Below, in pieces: positions 25,720 to 34,798 of a stretch of 64,000 bases of DNA. Origin of the DNA: Photobacterium galatheae (GTDB lineage: Bacteria; Pseudomonadota; Gammaproteobacteria; Enterobacterales; Vibrionaceae). A model generated the notes under the pieces. It worked only from the letters and a program-made list of their open reading frames with translations, searched no databases and was not told the origin of the DNA. Each line of letters begins with the position of its first letter. Position 1 is the stretch's first letter. The position numbers and the translations under genes were made by a program. The stretch is taken from the NCBI RefSeq assembly GCF_000695255.1, contig NZ_JMIB01000038.1:124001-188000 (forward strand). The letters are read 5' to 3'.

Positions 25720-26676
25720 TCAGATAATCTGAAGCGTCTTCAAGAGAGTTAAACCTAAACTGCAGGTGAACATTGATCCGAGTGTGGTGATGGCAATGAT
25801 ATTGGCGGCAAGATTTGCATTCGCGCCCATTGCTCTTGCCATGACATAACTTGCAGCGGCTGTCGGGGCTGCGCTCATCAGAAAAATGATCCCCAATTCG
25901 TTGTCACGAAAACCGTAGACATATCCCGCAGCGGTGATCAATCCCGGAGCGATGATCAAGCGTGCGATCGATGACAGATTCGCATTGGATGATTCCTGCT
26001 TCAACTGACGAAGATCCAGACTGGCACCGGTACAGAGAAGCGCAAGGGGGAGGGTCATGTCGGCGAAATATCTGCCGGATTGCATCAAAACTTCAGGAAG
26101 TCGGACTTCAAGGAAGGTCAAAGGAAGAGCGCTGCAGATACTGATGATCAAGGGATTCTTCAGAATGGCTTTGAGAATGGAACGATGATCAAGGGATGCC
26201 GTGGCCGTACTGGAACGACTGAGTGTGATCACGGCCAGAATGTTATACAGCACTGTAATCACGGCAACATAGAGTGCCCCCACAACAATACCGGCATCAC
26301 CGTAAGCATTGGCAACATAAGCCAGGCCGATGATCCCTGTGTTTGCCCGGAATGCGCCCTGAACCACAACACCGCGTTCAGTCTGTTCCTTGATCATTTT
26401 TCCGGCCAGCGCTTCAAACAACAAAAAGATTATGAAATTTGCGAGCGCGGCAAAGACATAAAGGGAGCCGTTTCCCAGCTGGTGAATGTCGGTATTGATC
26501 AGATTCAGAAAAAGCAGCGTTGGTAAGGTGACCGTGAAAACCAGTTTTGAGCCACTTTGCGTAAAGGCATCGTTGATAATTCCCCAATGTTTCAGTGCGA
26601 TACCAAGCGCTAACATAAGAAAAATCGGGCCTGTGACTGAAAAAGAAAAAGAAAACTGTGTCAGAAACTCACCCAT
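25720..26676 (-). CDS. AEC-family transporter (auxin efflux carrier type)
   Basis: A 318-aa inner-membrane protein with about ten hydrophobic segments and the two-half plan of the AEC family: N-terminal GPIFLMLALGIALKHWGII, central break near residues 155-165, C-terminal PTAAASYVMARAMGANANLA with the conserved small-residue segment. Bacterial members move dicarboxylates such as malate or malonate, but no substrate can be assigned. ATG at 26676 follows AAGGAAA. Its coding sequence contains four ATGATCAAG-like motifs that resemble RctB 12-mers, and it borders the RctB-site cluster upstream. Confidence 0.85.
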   Translation of the reverse strand: MGEFLTQFSFSFSVTGPIFLMLALGIALKHWGIINDAFTQSGSKLVFTVTLPTLLFLNLINTDIHQLGNGSLYVFAALANFIIFLLFEALAGKMIKEQTERGVVVQGAFRANTGIIGLAYVANAYGDAGIVVGALYVAVITVLYNILAVITLSRSSTATASLDHRSILKAILKNPLIISICSALPLTFLEVRLPEVLMQSGRYFADMTLPLALLCTGASLDLRQLKQESSNANLSSIARLIIAPGLITAAGYVYGFRDNELGIIFLMSAAPTAAASYVMARAMGANANLAANIIAITTLGSMFTCSLGLTLLKTLQII

Positions 26677-26887
26677 TGTATTTCCTTATCTCAATTGGTT
26701 GGGGGAAGTAGAAGATCCATTGGTCATGACGGCACCTGTTTTACCACATCACTTGTGCAGTGACAGTCATGAAACGATATATTTGTCATTTTCAGTACAT
26801 CATCCCTGCTGGGTCGTCATCAGGCTTCTGAGAACCGGAAAATATCTGGCCAAACTACGCGCAAAGCATGATTTTTACTCTGGAAAA

Positions 26888-27290
26888 ATGATCAAGCTGG
26901 GATAATTAACGGGCAGTGTCATTTGGACTGGAAAGATGATCAAGCCGGATCATTGTTGCAGATCTGAGAGGATCCAGGCTGGGGAGCGGATGCAAACAGA
27001 ACAATGATCAAGGGAGATCCATGTTCTTTCTTTTCTGATAGGTCGCCGGGTGAGATGGCCAGTCTCTTTGAACGGAACGATGATCAAGGTATCTCTCTGT
27101 AACTTATTGATTTATCATTTAATACGACCAGCGCAGCGGCGACTTGAGCTTTTTCGCCAAATGCGCCGCCGGTTGTCTGAAAATTCATCGGCATAAAATT
27201 GAAATGACACTGCCCGTAAAAAGTTGAGTCTTGATCACGCTTCCGGTGCCCGGTGATCGCTTTTTCTGAGGGATACAGGAAAGATGATCA
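26888..27290. promoter_or_regulatory. ori2-distal RctB-binding site cluster
   Basis: Five ATGATCAAG 12-mers in one orientation start at 26888, 26936, 27004, 27080 and 27284. Two copies of the 39-mer-like core AATGACACTGCCCGT lie at 26909-26923 (inverted) and 27203-27219 (plus); both match the ori2 copy at 11295 except one base. The whole gap 26677-27414 lacks a gene. A comparable extra-origin cluster is known in V. cholerae chromosome 2, where it affects RctB availability. Function here is inferred from sequence identity to ori2 elements. Confidence 0.72.
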
Positions 27291-27414
27291 AGGCTGTACG
27301 GATACGAGCGAAACCGTGAGAGGTCTCTTTTCAAGACTGACGCTGATCGATTATTATTCAGGCTTTATTTTCGCTTGTATGCGAAGCGACATTTTATTCA
27401 CGCAGGAAGTACAG

Positions 27415-28200
27415 ATGAAGGATGTGTCCCCTCTGTCAGGGTTCAAACCTGCGGAGATCATGAAACTACCAGAGCATATGGATCACCATAATCATGGTTA
27501 CAACCAAGTGGTGATTGCTTTGGCGGGTCAGACTGAGTTTGACATTGAAGGGTGTGGCAGTCTGGTTTGCCCCGGCCAGGGCTGTCTGGTCACGGCTGAC
27601 TCAGAGCATGGTTTTTCCGGGATTGGTCATAATGAGATTTTGGTCCTGAACGTCCCGGTGACGGATGTGGTCCCAGAATATCCGGTCGAGCGTATGCAAC
27701 GGCTGTTTGACCAGTCTTCATATTTTCATCTCGATAATCAGGCACAAACGCTGATACGCGTGCTCACTACCGAGATGCAGGCCAATCCGGATGACTGGCT
27801 GCTCAGTAAAGCCTGCACCGATACGTTAATGTGCGTTTTACAGCGCCACTTTAAACCTCTGGCGTCTGAGCGGTATCTGCCACGTTTAAATATGGATGTC
27901 ATTGATCATTACATTCAGCAGCATTTGTCCCGCAAGATCACAGTGGCACAACTGGCTGGTTTGGTGTTTCTGGGCGAAAGTCAGTTCCACGTGGTGTTTA
28001 AAGAGCAAACCGGGATGACGCCGCATCAGTATGTGCTGCTCAAGCGGCTTGAGTTTGCCCGGCAACTGATGGAAGAGCCGAGGCTGAGTCTGGTTCAGAT
28101 CGCACAGTCATCCGGTTTTGCCAGCCAGAGCAATTTTACGCAGGCATTTTCCCGTCACTTTGGGGTTTCTCCTGCCAAATTCCGCCGTCAATGGATCTGA
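27415..28200 (+). CDS. AraC-family regulator, probable proline-use activator PutR
   Basis: About 261 aa from ATG 27415 (MKDVSPLSG), chosen because AGGA lies seven bases upstream; the open frame begins much earlier, inside the RctB-site cluster. The N-terminal cupin-like ligand domain (HMDHHNHGYNQVVIALAGQ) is followed by two AraC HTHs (KITVAQLAGLVFLGESQFHV and SLVQIAQSSGFASQSNFTQA). It stands directly upstream of putA-putP and in the same direction; in other vibrios an AraC protein, PutR, activates putAP, which is the basis for the suggested role. The 362-bp gap to putA (28201-28562) is AT-rich and shows no further gene. Confidence 0.82.
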   Translation: MKDVSPLSGFKPAEIMKLPEHMDHHNHGYNQVVIALAGQTEFDIEGCGSLVCPGQGCLVTADSEHGFSGIGHNEILVLNVPVTDVVPEYPVERMQRLFDQSSYFHLDNQAQTLIRVLTTEMQANPDDWLLSKACTDTLMCVLQRHFKPLASERYLPRLNMDVIDHYIQQHLSRKITVAQLAGLVFLGESQFHVVFKEQTGMTPHQYVLLKRLEFARQLMEEPRLSLVQIAQSSGFASQSNFTQAFSRHFGVSPAKFRRQWI

Positions 28201-28562
28201 CGGCTGCCAGCCCTGACCTTCTTTATTCTCCAAAAGCATAAACCGATTTTCTTTTCAATTCTCTGCTTCTATATCTGCTTCTTTTCGCACAGTTCAATAT
28301 TCACTGAATTATCTTTCCAGACACCCGAGTTGCTGTTTCTTACAGCAATTAAAAGTAAAAACAGCATTTTTTGCTAATTACTTGGGTCTAATTTTGTTAT
28401 AAAGCGGACTTTTTCGACAAATGATCGGAGTTTTTGGTAAGACTCTGCGACAGGTACAAAATAAAATCCCCCGTTAAAGTAACACTGGTGTAACATTTAT
28501 CCTGAATCACATGTCAAACTGTGTTGATGGTTATTCAGGTCCACTATATTGAGGGAATGACT

Positions 28563-31500
28563 ATGTTCAATGCGGCAGATGCCCTTCAGCCATCTTTGAT
28601 TGAGCAACCTTTAGATGCACTATGGCAGCAGATCTCACCGCTTTATTCGGTTGATGAATCTGCCTGGCTGGAACAACTGTTGCCTCTGGCTGAGCCTTCT
28701 GAACAAGAGCGTCAGTACACCACTGAAAAGGCGACCAGCCTGATCGAGCAAGTGCGTGCTGATCGCAGTGCTATCCAGATGATTGATGCCCTGTTGCTGG
28801 AATACAGCCTGGACACCAGAGAAGGCATTTTATTGATGTGCCTGGCCGAAGCCCTGTTGCGGATTCCAGATGCTGCAACGGCCGATGCGCTGATCCGCGA
28901 TAAGCTGAGTGTGGCGGACTGGAAAACGCATCTGAAAAACTCCGATTCCCTGTTTGTGAACGCTTCGACCTGGGGTCTGATGCTGACTGGTAAAGTGATC
29001 AGTATGGACACCAAGGAAGATGGCAGCCCGGCTCGTGTGATCAACCGCCTGACGAATAAAATGTCTGAGCCGGTGATCCGTAAAGCGATGCATCAGGCCA
29101 TGAAAATTATGGGCCACCAGTTTGTGCTGGGCCGGACCATTGGCGAAGCCATGAAAAATGGTCAGGCGAAGCGCGATAAAGGCTTTACTTACTCATTCGA
29201 TATGCTGGGTGAAGCGGCACTGACGCAGGATGATGCCAAGAAATACTTCAACGATTACATTGAAGCGATTGAAGCCGTTGGTCAGAACAATCAACAGCAT
29301 TCCAAATCACCTTGTCCGACCGTCTCTATCAAACTGTCCGCGCTGCATCCGCGTTACGACGTGTCAAATGAAGGTCGTGTCCTGACAGAAATGTACGATA
29401 CCGTGCTGGAACTGCTCAAGCGCGCACGTGCCCTGAATGTGGGCATCACGATCGATGCAGAAGAAGCTGATCGTCTGGAACTGTCGCTGAAACTGTTTGA
29501 AAAGCTGTACCGTTCAGAAGAAGTGAAAGGCTGGGGCCGTTTTGGTCTGGTGGTTCAGGCTTATTCTAAGCGTGCCCTGCCTGTTCTGGCATGGCTGGCT
29601 GCGCTGAGTAAAGAACAGGGTGATGTGATCCCGCTGCGTCTGGTGAAAGGGGCGTACTGGGATACCGAACTGAAACTCTGCCAGCAAAGCGGTTATGAGG
29701 GGTATCCGGTTTATACCCGCAAAGAAGCGACTGATACCTCTTATCTGGCTTGTGCCCGTTTCCTGCTGTCTTCGCATGTTCGTGGCCTGATTTTCCCGCA
29801 GTTTGCCAGCCACAACGCCCACACTGTGACGGCAATTCTGGCGATGGCCAAACATCGCGATTTCGAATTCCAGCGTCTGCATGGGATGGGCGATGCCCTG
29901 TATAACCATGTCATGGATATCTATGGTGTGAATGTCCGCATTTACGCACCGGTTGGCAGTCACAAAGATCTGCTGCCGTACCTGGTTCGCCGTTTGCTGG
30001 AAAACGGTGCGAACAGTTCTTTTGTCCACCGTCTGGTGGATGCGCGTTGTCCGATTGCGGATCTGGTTCAGCATCCGGTCGATGTTCTGCGTTCGCGTCC
30101 GACCCTGCATAACCACCTGATCCCGCTCCCTAAAGATATTTTCGGTGCGGATCGTAAGAACTCTGCCGGAACCAATATTGAAATCGCTTCTGAGTGGCAG
30201 CCATTCCGTGAATCGGTTGAAGCGTTTACAGATCATCACTGGACTGCCGGCGCGATTGTGAACGGTGAAGTGCAGACCGGTGATATTTACAAAGTGACGG
30301 CCCCTTATGACCGCCGTGAATCGGTCGGTGAAGTTGCCTTTGCCAGCAGCGCGCTGGTGGCGAAAGCCATTGATGTTGCTGCTGAAGCATTCCCTGCATG
30401 GTCAGCGACCCCGGCTGCTGAACGTGGTGCTTGCCTGCAGCGTCTGGCCGATTTGCTGGAAGCCAATACAGGCGAGCTGGTTGCACTGTGCCATCGTGAA
30501 GCCGGTAAAACGATTCAGGACAGTATTGACGAAATTCGTGAAGCGGTGGATTTCCTGCGTTTCTATTCGCATCAGGCTGCCACTGAGTTTGCAGCCGGAA
30601 AACCTGTGGTGGGTTTTGACGGACAGGAGCGCACACTGACCTATCAGGGACGCGGTGTATTCGCTTGTATCAGCCCATGGAACTTCCCGCTGGCCATTTT
30701 CCTTGGTCAGGTCTCTGCAGCATTGGCGGCAGGGAACACTGTGGTGTGTAAACCGGCTGAGCAAACGTCTCTGATTGCATTCCGTGCCATTCAGATGATG
30801 CTGGAAGCCGGTGTTCCGGCGGGTGCAATTCAGTTTGTACCGGGGCGCGGTGCTGAAGTTGGTTCGGTGCTGACTTCAGATGTCCGTATTGCCGGTGTTG
30901 CCTTTACCGGTTCGACGGAAACGGCACAGCGCATTAACCGCACTCTGGCGGCGCGTGACTGTGATCCGGTACCGTTTATCGCAGAAACCGGCGGCCAGAA
31001 TGCCATGATTGTCGACAGTACCGCGCTGCCGGAGCAGGTTGTCCGTGATGTAGTTCGCTCTGCCTTTGCTTCTGCCGGTCAGCGTTGTTCAGCGCTGCGC
31101 GTGTTGTTTGTGCAGGAAGACGTTGCAGACCGCGTTGTCGGTCTGATCAAAGGGGCAATGGCGGAACTGAATGTTGGTCGTCCTGAGCTGCACAGCACCG
31201 ATGTCGGTCCAGTGATTGACGCTACTGCGAAACAGAAACTGCTGACACACATTGGCGCCCTGAAGAATCAGGCCAAGATGGTTGCTCAGGCATCGGCCAG
31301 CCCGGATTGCGCCCATGGTGACTTCGTGCTGCCGACGGCTTTTGAAATTCGCGGTATCAATGTGCTGCAAAATGAAAACTTCGGTCCGATTCTGCACATC
31401 GTGCGCTTTAAAGCCAGTGAACTGGATAAAGTGATTGATCAGATCAACCAAACCGGCTTTGGTCTGACGATGGGGGTTCACAGCCGAAACGAGCGGACCT

Positions 31501-31673
31501 ACAGCCATATTGAGCGTCGTGCCCGAGTCGGGAACTGCTATATCAACCGTGACCAGGTGGGTGCCGTGGTCGGCGTTCAGCCATTTGGTGGACAAGGGTT
31601 GTCTGGTACTGGCCCGAAAGCGGGTGGTCCACACTACCTGTACCGTTTCACCAAAGATGTGTTCACTGCGTAA
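28563..31673 (+). CDS. putA: PutA, bifunctional proline dehydrogenase / P5C dehydrogenase
   Basis: About 1036 aa. It oxidises proline to glutamate in two steps, channelling pyrroline-5-carboxylate between active sites. The FAD-binding PRODH barrel spans ~80-480 (TVSIKLSALHPRYD, LVKGAYWDTE, FASHNAHTV). The NAD-dependent aldehyde dehydrogenase spans ~540-1030 (SPWNFPLAIFLGQVSAAL, AETGGQNAMIVDS, catalytic Cys in ASAGQRCSALR). There is no N-terminal ribbon-helix-helix, so it is not a self-repressor like E. coli PutA, and it lacks the ~200-residue C-terminal domain of long PutAs. Of three nearby ATGs, 28563 (MFNAADAL) has GAGGGA at proper spacing. First gene of the put operon. Confidence 0.95.
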   Translation: MFNAADALQPSLIEQPLDALWQQISPLYSVDESAWLEQLLPLAEPSEQERQYTTEKATSLIEQVRADRSAIQMIDALLLEYSLDTREGILLMCLAEALLRIPDAATADALIRDKLSVADWKTHLKNSDSLFVNASTWGLMLTGKVISMDTKEDGSPARVINRLTNKMSEPVIRKAMHQAMKIMGHQFVLGRTIGEAMKNGQAKRDKGFTYSFDMLGEAALTQDDAKKYFNDYIEAIEAVGQNNQQHSKSPCPTVSIKLSALHPRYDVSNEGRVLTEMYDTVLELLKRARALNVGITIDAEEADRLELSLKLFEKLYRSEEVKGWGRFGLVVQAYSKRALPVLAWLAALSKEQGDVIPLRLVKGAYWDTELKLCQQSGYEGYPVYTRKEATDTSYLACARFLLSSHVRGLIFPQFASHNAHTVTAILAMAKHRDFEFQRLHGMGDALYNHVMDIYGVNVRIYAPVGSHKDLLPYLVRRLLENGANSSFVHRLVDARCPIADLVQHPVDVLRSRPTLHNHLIPLPKDIFGADRKNSAGTNIEIASEWQPFRESVEAFTDHHWTAGAIVNGEVQTGDIYKVTAPYDRRESVGEVAFASSALVAKAIDVAAEAFPAWSATPAAERGACLQRLADLLEANTGELVALCHREAGKTIQDSIDEIREAVDFLRFYSHQAATEFAAGKPVVGFDGQERTLTYQGRGVFACISPWNFPLAIFLGQVSAALAAGNTVVCKPAEQTSLIAFRAIQMMLEAGVPAGAIQFVPGRGAEVGSVLTSDVRIAGVAFTGSTETAQRINRTLAARDCDPVPFIAETGGQNAMIVDSTALPEQVVRDVVRSAFASAGQRCSALRVLFVQEDVADRVVGLIKGAMAELNVGRPELHSTDVGPVIDATAKQKLLTHIGALKNQAKMVAQASASPDCAHGDFVLPTAFEIRGINVLQNENFGPILHIVRFKASELDKVIDQINQTGFGLTMGVHSRNERTYSHIERRARVGNCYINRDQVGAVVGVQPFGGQGLSGTGPKAGGPHYLYRFTKDVFTA

Positions 31674-31702
31674 TGGCTGCCGGAATTGGGAAGGAATTAA
31701 AG

Positions 31703-32404
31703 ATGACAACAAGTATTCAAGCACTCGTCGATCAGAGCAATGCAGCCTGGGAAAACTGGAATAACCTGGGTTATGAAAAACGGATCACCCAGCTGACGCA
31801 GTGGAGCAGCAAACTGGCATCTGATGTGGCGGCAATGGTGGCATTTCAGTGTCGTAACGCCAATGCACATGTTGCAGAAGCTGAACTGATGCCAGGGCCG
31901 ACGGGTGAAACCAATGAGTTGTATTGTGCAGGCCGCGGTATTTTTGTGGTCACGGCAGATGCTGATGCGCCGCTGGTTGCGGTTGCCGGTCAACTGACGG
32001 CCGCATTGGTGACCGGGAATACCGTGTTGCTGTGTCTGCCGGAAGACTTTGAGAAATCAGCGCAGCAAATTGTGTCTGAACTGGAACAGGCTGAGCTTCC
32101 AAAAGGGGTTGTGTTGTCGGTGAGTGCCGACAAACTGGACGACCTTGTACGCCATACTGCGGTTGCTGGTGTGGTTTATGCTGGAAAACGCGAGACAGCG
32201 CTGACGCTGTCCCGTGATTTGGCAGCCCGAGAGGGGCTGCTGGGTCAGCTGATTGCTGAGTCAGACTTCGCGTCTTACCCGGTGATTGGCAGCCCGACTT
32301 ATTCGCTGCGTTTCGTGACGGAAAGAACACGAACCATCAATATCACGGCGGTTGGCGGTAACGCAACACTGCTGGAATTGGGGAGCGGCGAAGAAGCACA
32401 TTAA
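31703..32404 (+). CDS. Separately encoded PutA C-terminal ALDH-superfamily domain
   Basis: About 233 aa, often annotated as a short P5C dehydrogenase. It has the look of an aldehyde-dehydrogenase Rossmann half but no catalytic cysteine motif. Strings such as MPGPTGETNELYCAGRGIFV and the C-terminal TINITAVGGNATLLELGSG resemble the extreme C-terminus of long E. coli-type PutA (LPGPTGE and NTAAAGGNASL), a domain that forms the lid and dimer contact. The putA gene just upstream lacks this domain, so the two proteins probably act together. ATG 31703 follows AAGGA; it starts 29 bp after the putA stop, in the same operon. Confidence 0.8.
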   Translation: MTTSIQALVDQSNAAWENWNNLGYEKRITQLTQWSSKLASDVAAMVAFQCRNANAHVAEAELMPGPTGETNELYCAGRGIFVVTADADAPLVAVAGQLTAALVTGNTVLLCLPEDFEKSAQQIVSELEQAELPKGVVLSVSADKLDDLVRHTAVAGVVYAGKRETALTLSRDLAAREGLLGQLIAESDFASYPVIGSPTYSLRFVTERTRTINITAVGGNATLLELGSGEEAH

Positions 32405-32440
32405 GTCGCTGAATACTGTTACCTGTGACTCGTGACCTAG

Positions 32441-32470
32441 ACCGCTGGTCGGTAGATCAGCGGTTTTTTT
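32441..32470 (+). terminator. Terminator after the putA operon front part
   Basis: ACCGCTG/CAGCGGT stem and seven T, between the PutA C-terminal-domain gene and putP, so putP is partly or wholly expressed on its own. Confidence 0.8.
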
Positions 32471-32622
32471 AAACAGGATAAGGATTTGCTGGTACACGGT
32501 AGATCTGAAGGTACGTTGTACGTGGTGGAGCAGTAGGCAGACGATCAAAAGGCTGAAAAGGATCAGCACCATTCAATAAGCTCCTGCTGTGACGGGAGCA
32601 ACCAAAATGAGGGAACTCAATC

Positions 32623-34119
32623 ATGATAGAAAATAGCTTTGCTATCACAGGTACGTTTATTGTGTATCTGATACTGATGCTGGCCATCGGGTATTACGCC
32701 TATAAACGCACAGCAGATTCATCAGATTACTTTCTGGGCGGCCGTTCACTGGGGCCGTGGCCTGCGGCACTGTCTGCCGGTGCATCTGATATGAGTGGCT
32801 GGTTGCTGCTGGGTCTGCCTGGCTATGCATTTGCCGCCGGTATGGAGTCGCTGTGGCTGGCGGGTGGCCTGTTGTTGGGTACATGGCTGAACTGGCTGAT
32901 TTGTGCCAAACGTCTGCGTACTTACACAATTACTGCCGATAATTCGATCACGATTCCTGAATATCTGTCGAATCGATTCAAGGATAACTCGAAGTTAATT
33001 CAGACAATTTCAGCCTTCTTCATTCTGCTGTTCTTCCTTTTCTATACCAGTTCCGGCTTAGTGGCAGGCGGTAAACTGTTTGAAACCGTCTTTGGCCTGG
33101 ATTACAAAATTGCCGTTGTTGTCGGAACGCTTTGTGTTGTTTCCTACACGCTGTTTGGTGGCTTCCTGGCGGTATCCTGGACTGACCTAGTTCAGGGGCT
33201 GCTGATGAGTGCTGCGTTATTGATTGTGCCGATCGCTGCAATGCAGGGTGGTTTCGGAGATTTGGCTGCATCTTTAAGTGCAAAGAACCCGGAGCTGATG
33301 ACCATTTTTAACGACGTGAAAGGTCAGCCGCTGACGGCAATCAGCATTATTTCTCTGGCGGCCTGGGGCCTGGGCTATTTTGGTCAGCCGCATATTCTGG
33401 CGCGTTTCAATGCGACTCGTTCTAACAAAGACATTGGTACGGCACGCCGAATTGCCGTCACCTGGACAGCTCTGTCGATGGCGGGTGCGATTCTGGTCGG
33501 TCTGGTCGGCATTATGTATGTTGACAACCAACTGGCCGGCGATCTGGCCGATGGCGAAAAAATCTTCATGCTGCTGGTGAACGCGATTTTCCACCCAGTG
33601 ATCGCTGGTATTTTGCTGGCGGCGATTCTGGCGGCCATTATGAGTACAGCGGATTCTCAGCTGCTGGTTTCGTCTTCCGCACTGGCAGAAGATTTTTATA
33701 AGCAAGTGATTCGCAAAGATGCTTCGACTGAAGAAATTGTGCTGGTCGGCCGTGTGGCAGTGATTGTGTTGTCGATTATTGCCTTGATGCTGGCGATGAA
33801 CCCGGATAGCACGGTACTGGGGCTGGTTTCTTATGCCTGGGCTGGCTTCGGTGCGGCATTTGGTCCTGCGCTGTTGTTGAGCCTGTTCTGGAAAGACATG
33901 AACCGGAACGGAGCGCTGGCAGGTATCGTTATCGGTGCACTGACGGTGGTGATCTGGAAACAGCTGACCGGCGGTATCTTCGATATGTATGAAATCGTTC
34001 CCGGGTTCATCTTCGCATTGATTGCGATTGTCGGGGTCAGTAAAGCCACGGGTGGCGCATCTGCAGCACTGCACGAACAGCATGCTACGTTTGAGAACAA
34101 TCTCAAAGCGTTCGACTAA
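32623..34119 (+). CDS. putP: PutP, sodium/proline symporter
   Basis: A 498-aa sodium:solute symporter with about 13 membrane helices. The family strings are clear: KRTADSSDYFLGGRSLGPW, ALSAGASDMSGWLLLGLPG, WLNWLICAKRLRTYT, LFYTSSGLVAGGKLFE, FGQPHILARFNA and ILAAIMSTADSQLLVSSSAL. It imports proline with sodium for the upstream catabolic enzymes or for osmoprotection. The ATG at 32623 has GAGGGA upstream. The length is normal. A terminator follows. Confidence 0.96.
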   Translation: MIENSFAITGTFIVYLILMLAIGYYAYKRTADSSDYFLGGRSLGPWPAALSAGASDMSGWLLLGLPGYAFAAGMESLWLAGGLLLGTWLNWLICAKRLRTYTITADNSITIPEYLSNRFKDNSKLIQTISAFFILLFFLFYTSSGLVAGGKLFETVFGLDYKIAVVVGTLCVVSYTLFGGFLAVSWTDLVQGLLMSAALLIVPIAAMQGGFGDLAASLSAKNPELMTIFNDVKGQPLTAISIISLAAWGLGYFGQPHILARFNATRSNKDIGTARRIAVTWTALSMAGAILVGLVGIMYVDNQLAGDLADGEKIFMLLVNAIFHPVIAGILLAAILAAIMSTADSQLLVSSSALAEDFYKQVIRKDASTEEIVLVGRVAVIVLSIIALMLAMNPDSTVLGLVSYAWAGFGAAFGPALLLSLFWKDMNRNGALAGIVIGALTVVIWKQLTGGIFDMYEIVPGFIFALIAIVGVSKATGGASAALHEQHATFENNLKAFD

Positions 34120-34144
34120 TCGCAGGTTTGTTTTCACCTACATG

Positions 34145-34173
34145 AAATGCGCAGCTCAGGCTGCGCATTTTTT
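34145..34173 (+). terminator. Terminator after putP
   Basis: ATGCGCAGC/GCTGCGCAT stem with loop TCAG and a T-run; it also has A residues before the stem. Confidence 0.85.
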
Positions 34174-34218
34174 ATGGTTATCTCTCAACCACCAGCTATA
34201 GCGGTGCTGATGGTTTGA

Positions 34219-34671
34219 CTACTTCAGTGCTGACAACTGCGCATACAGGGTGTCGCAGGTTGCTTTGAGTGCCTTGAGCGATTCCATCGGTATATCAACC
34301 TTGCACAACAGGGATGCAGGCACCTCTGTGGCGTGTTGTTGCATTGCTTTTCCTTCCTCAGTCAGGCTGATTTCACGAACCCGTTCATCTGTTTCGCTTC
34401 GGCGGCGGCTGACCAGCCCTTTACTTTCCAGCCGTTTCAATAAAGGCGTTAATGTGCCTGAATCCAGATGGAGTTGCTCTCCCAATGCTTTCACGCTCAG
34501 GCATTGTTTTTCCCACATGACCAGCATCACGAGGTATTGCGGGTAAGTGAGATTGAGTGCATCCAGCATGGGGCGGTAGGCTCTGATCATGGCGTTTGAG
34601 GCACTGTAAAGGGAGAAACAGATCATGTCATCCAGCGTAATATTGGCTGGAATTTGTGGGGTATCAGACAC
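34219..34671 (-). CDS. ohrR: OhrR, MarR-family organic peroxide sensor
   Basis: A 150-aa winged-helix repressor. The reactive cysteine is in LDDMICFSLYSASNAMIRAY, the OhrR signature; the DNA-reading region is LSVKALGEQLHLDSGTLTPLLKRLESKGLVSRRRSETDER (shown only by its position ~55-95). Oxidation of the Cys by organic hydroperoxides releases DNA and induces ohr. The start is placed at GTG 34671 because CAGGAG lies seven bases upstream; the ATG at 34713 would put the gene start inside its own operator region. Divergent from ohr. Confidence 0.9.
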   Translation of the reverse strand: MSDTPQIPANITLDDMICFSLYSASNAMIRAYRPMLDALNLTYPQYLVMLVMWEKQCLSVKALGEQLHLDSGTLTPLLKRLESKGLVSRRRSETDERVREISLTEEGKAMQQHATEVPASLLCKVDIPMESLKALKATCDTLYAQLSALK

Positions 34672-34703
34672 AGCAGGACTCCTGAATCGATAGGGTTCAA
34701 TTA

Positions 34704-34775
34704 AATTGCACACAATATACTTGCATCCACTGCCGGGATCGATCTAATATTGCTCACAACTTAATTGCGCACAAT
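34704..34775. promoter_or_regulatory. OhrR operator region
   Basis: Three related motifs lie between ohrR and ohr: AATTGCACACAAT (34704-34716), TATTGCTCACAAC (from 34748) and AATTGCGCACAAT (34763-34775). OhrR sites elsewhere are AT-rich and centred on TTG-CAA-like half sites, so these are good candidates for shared control of both genes. Confidence 0.6.
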
Positions 34776-34798
34776 CTAATTAAATTCGGAGAAGCATG

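Noticed and set aside
33274-34137. 287-codon open frame opposite putP
   Set aside because: Rich in H, Q, R and N, with no recognisable domain; a shadow of the hydrophobic codons of putP.
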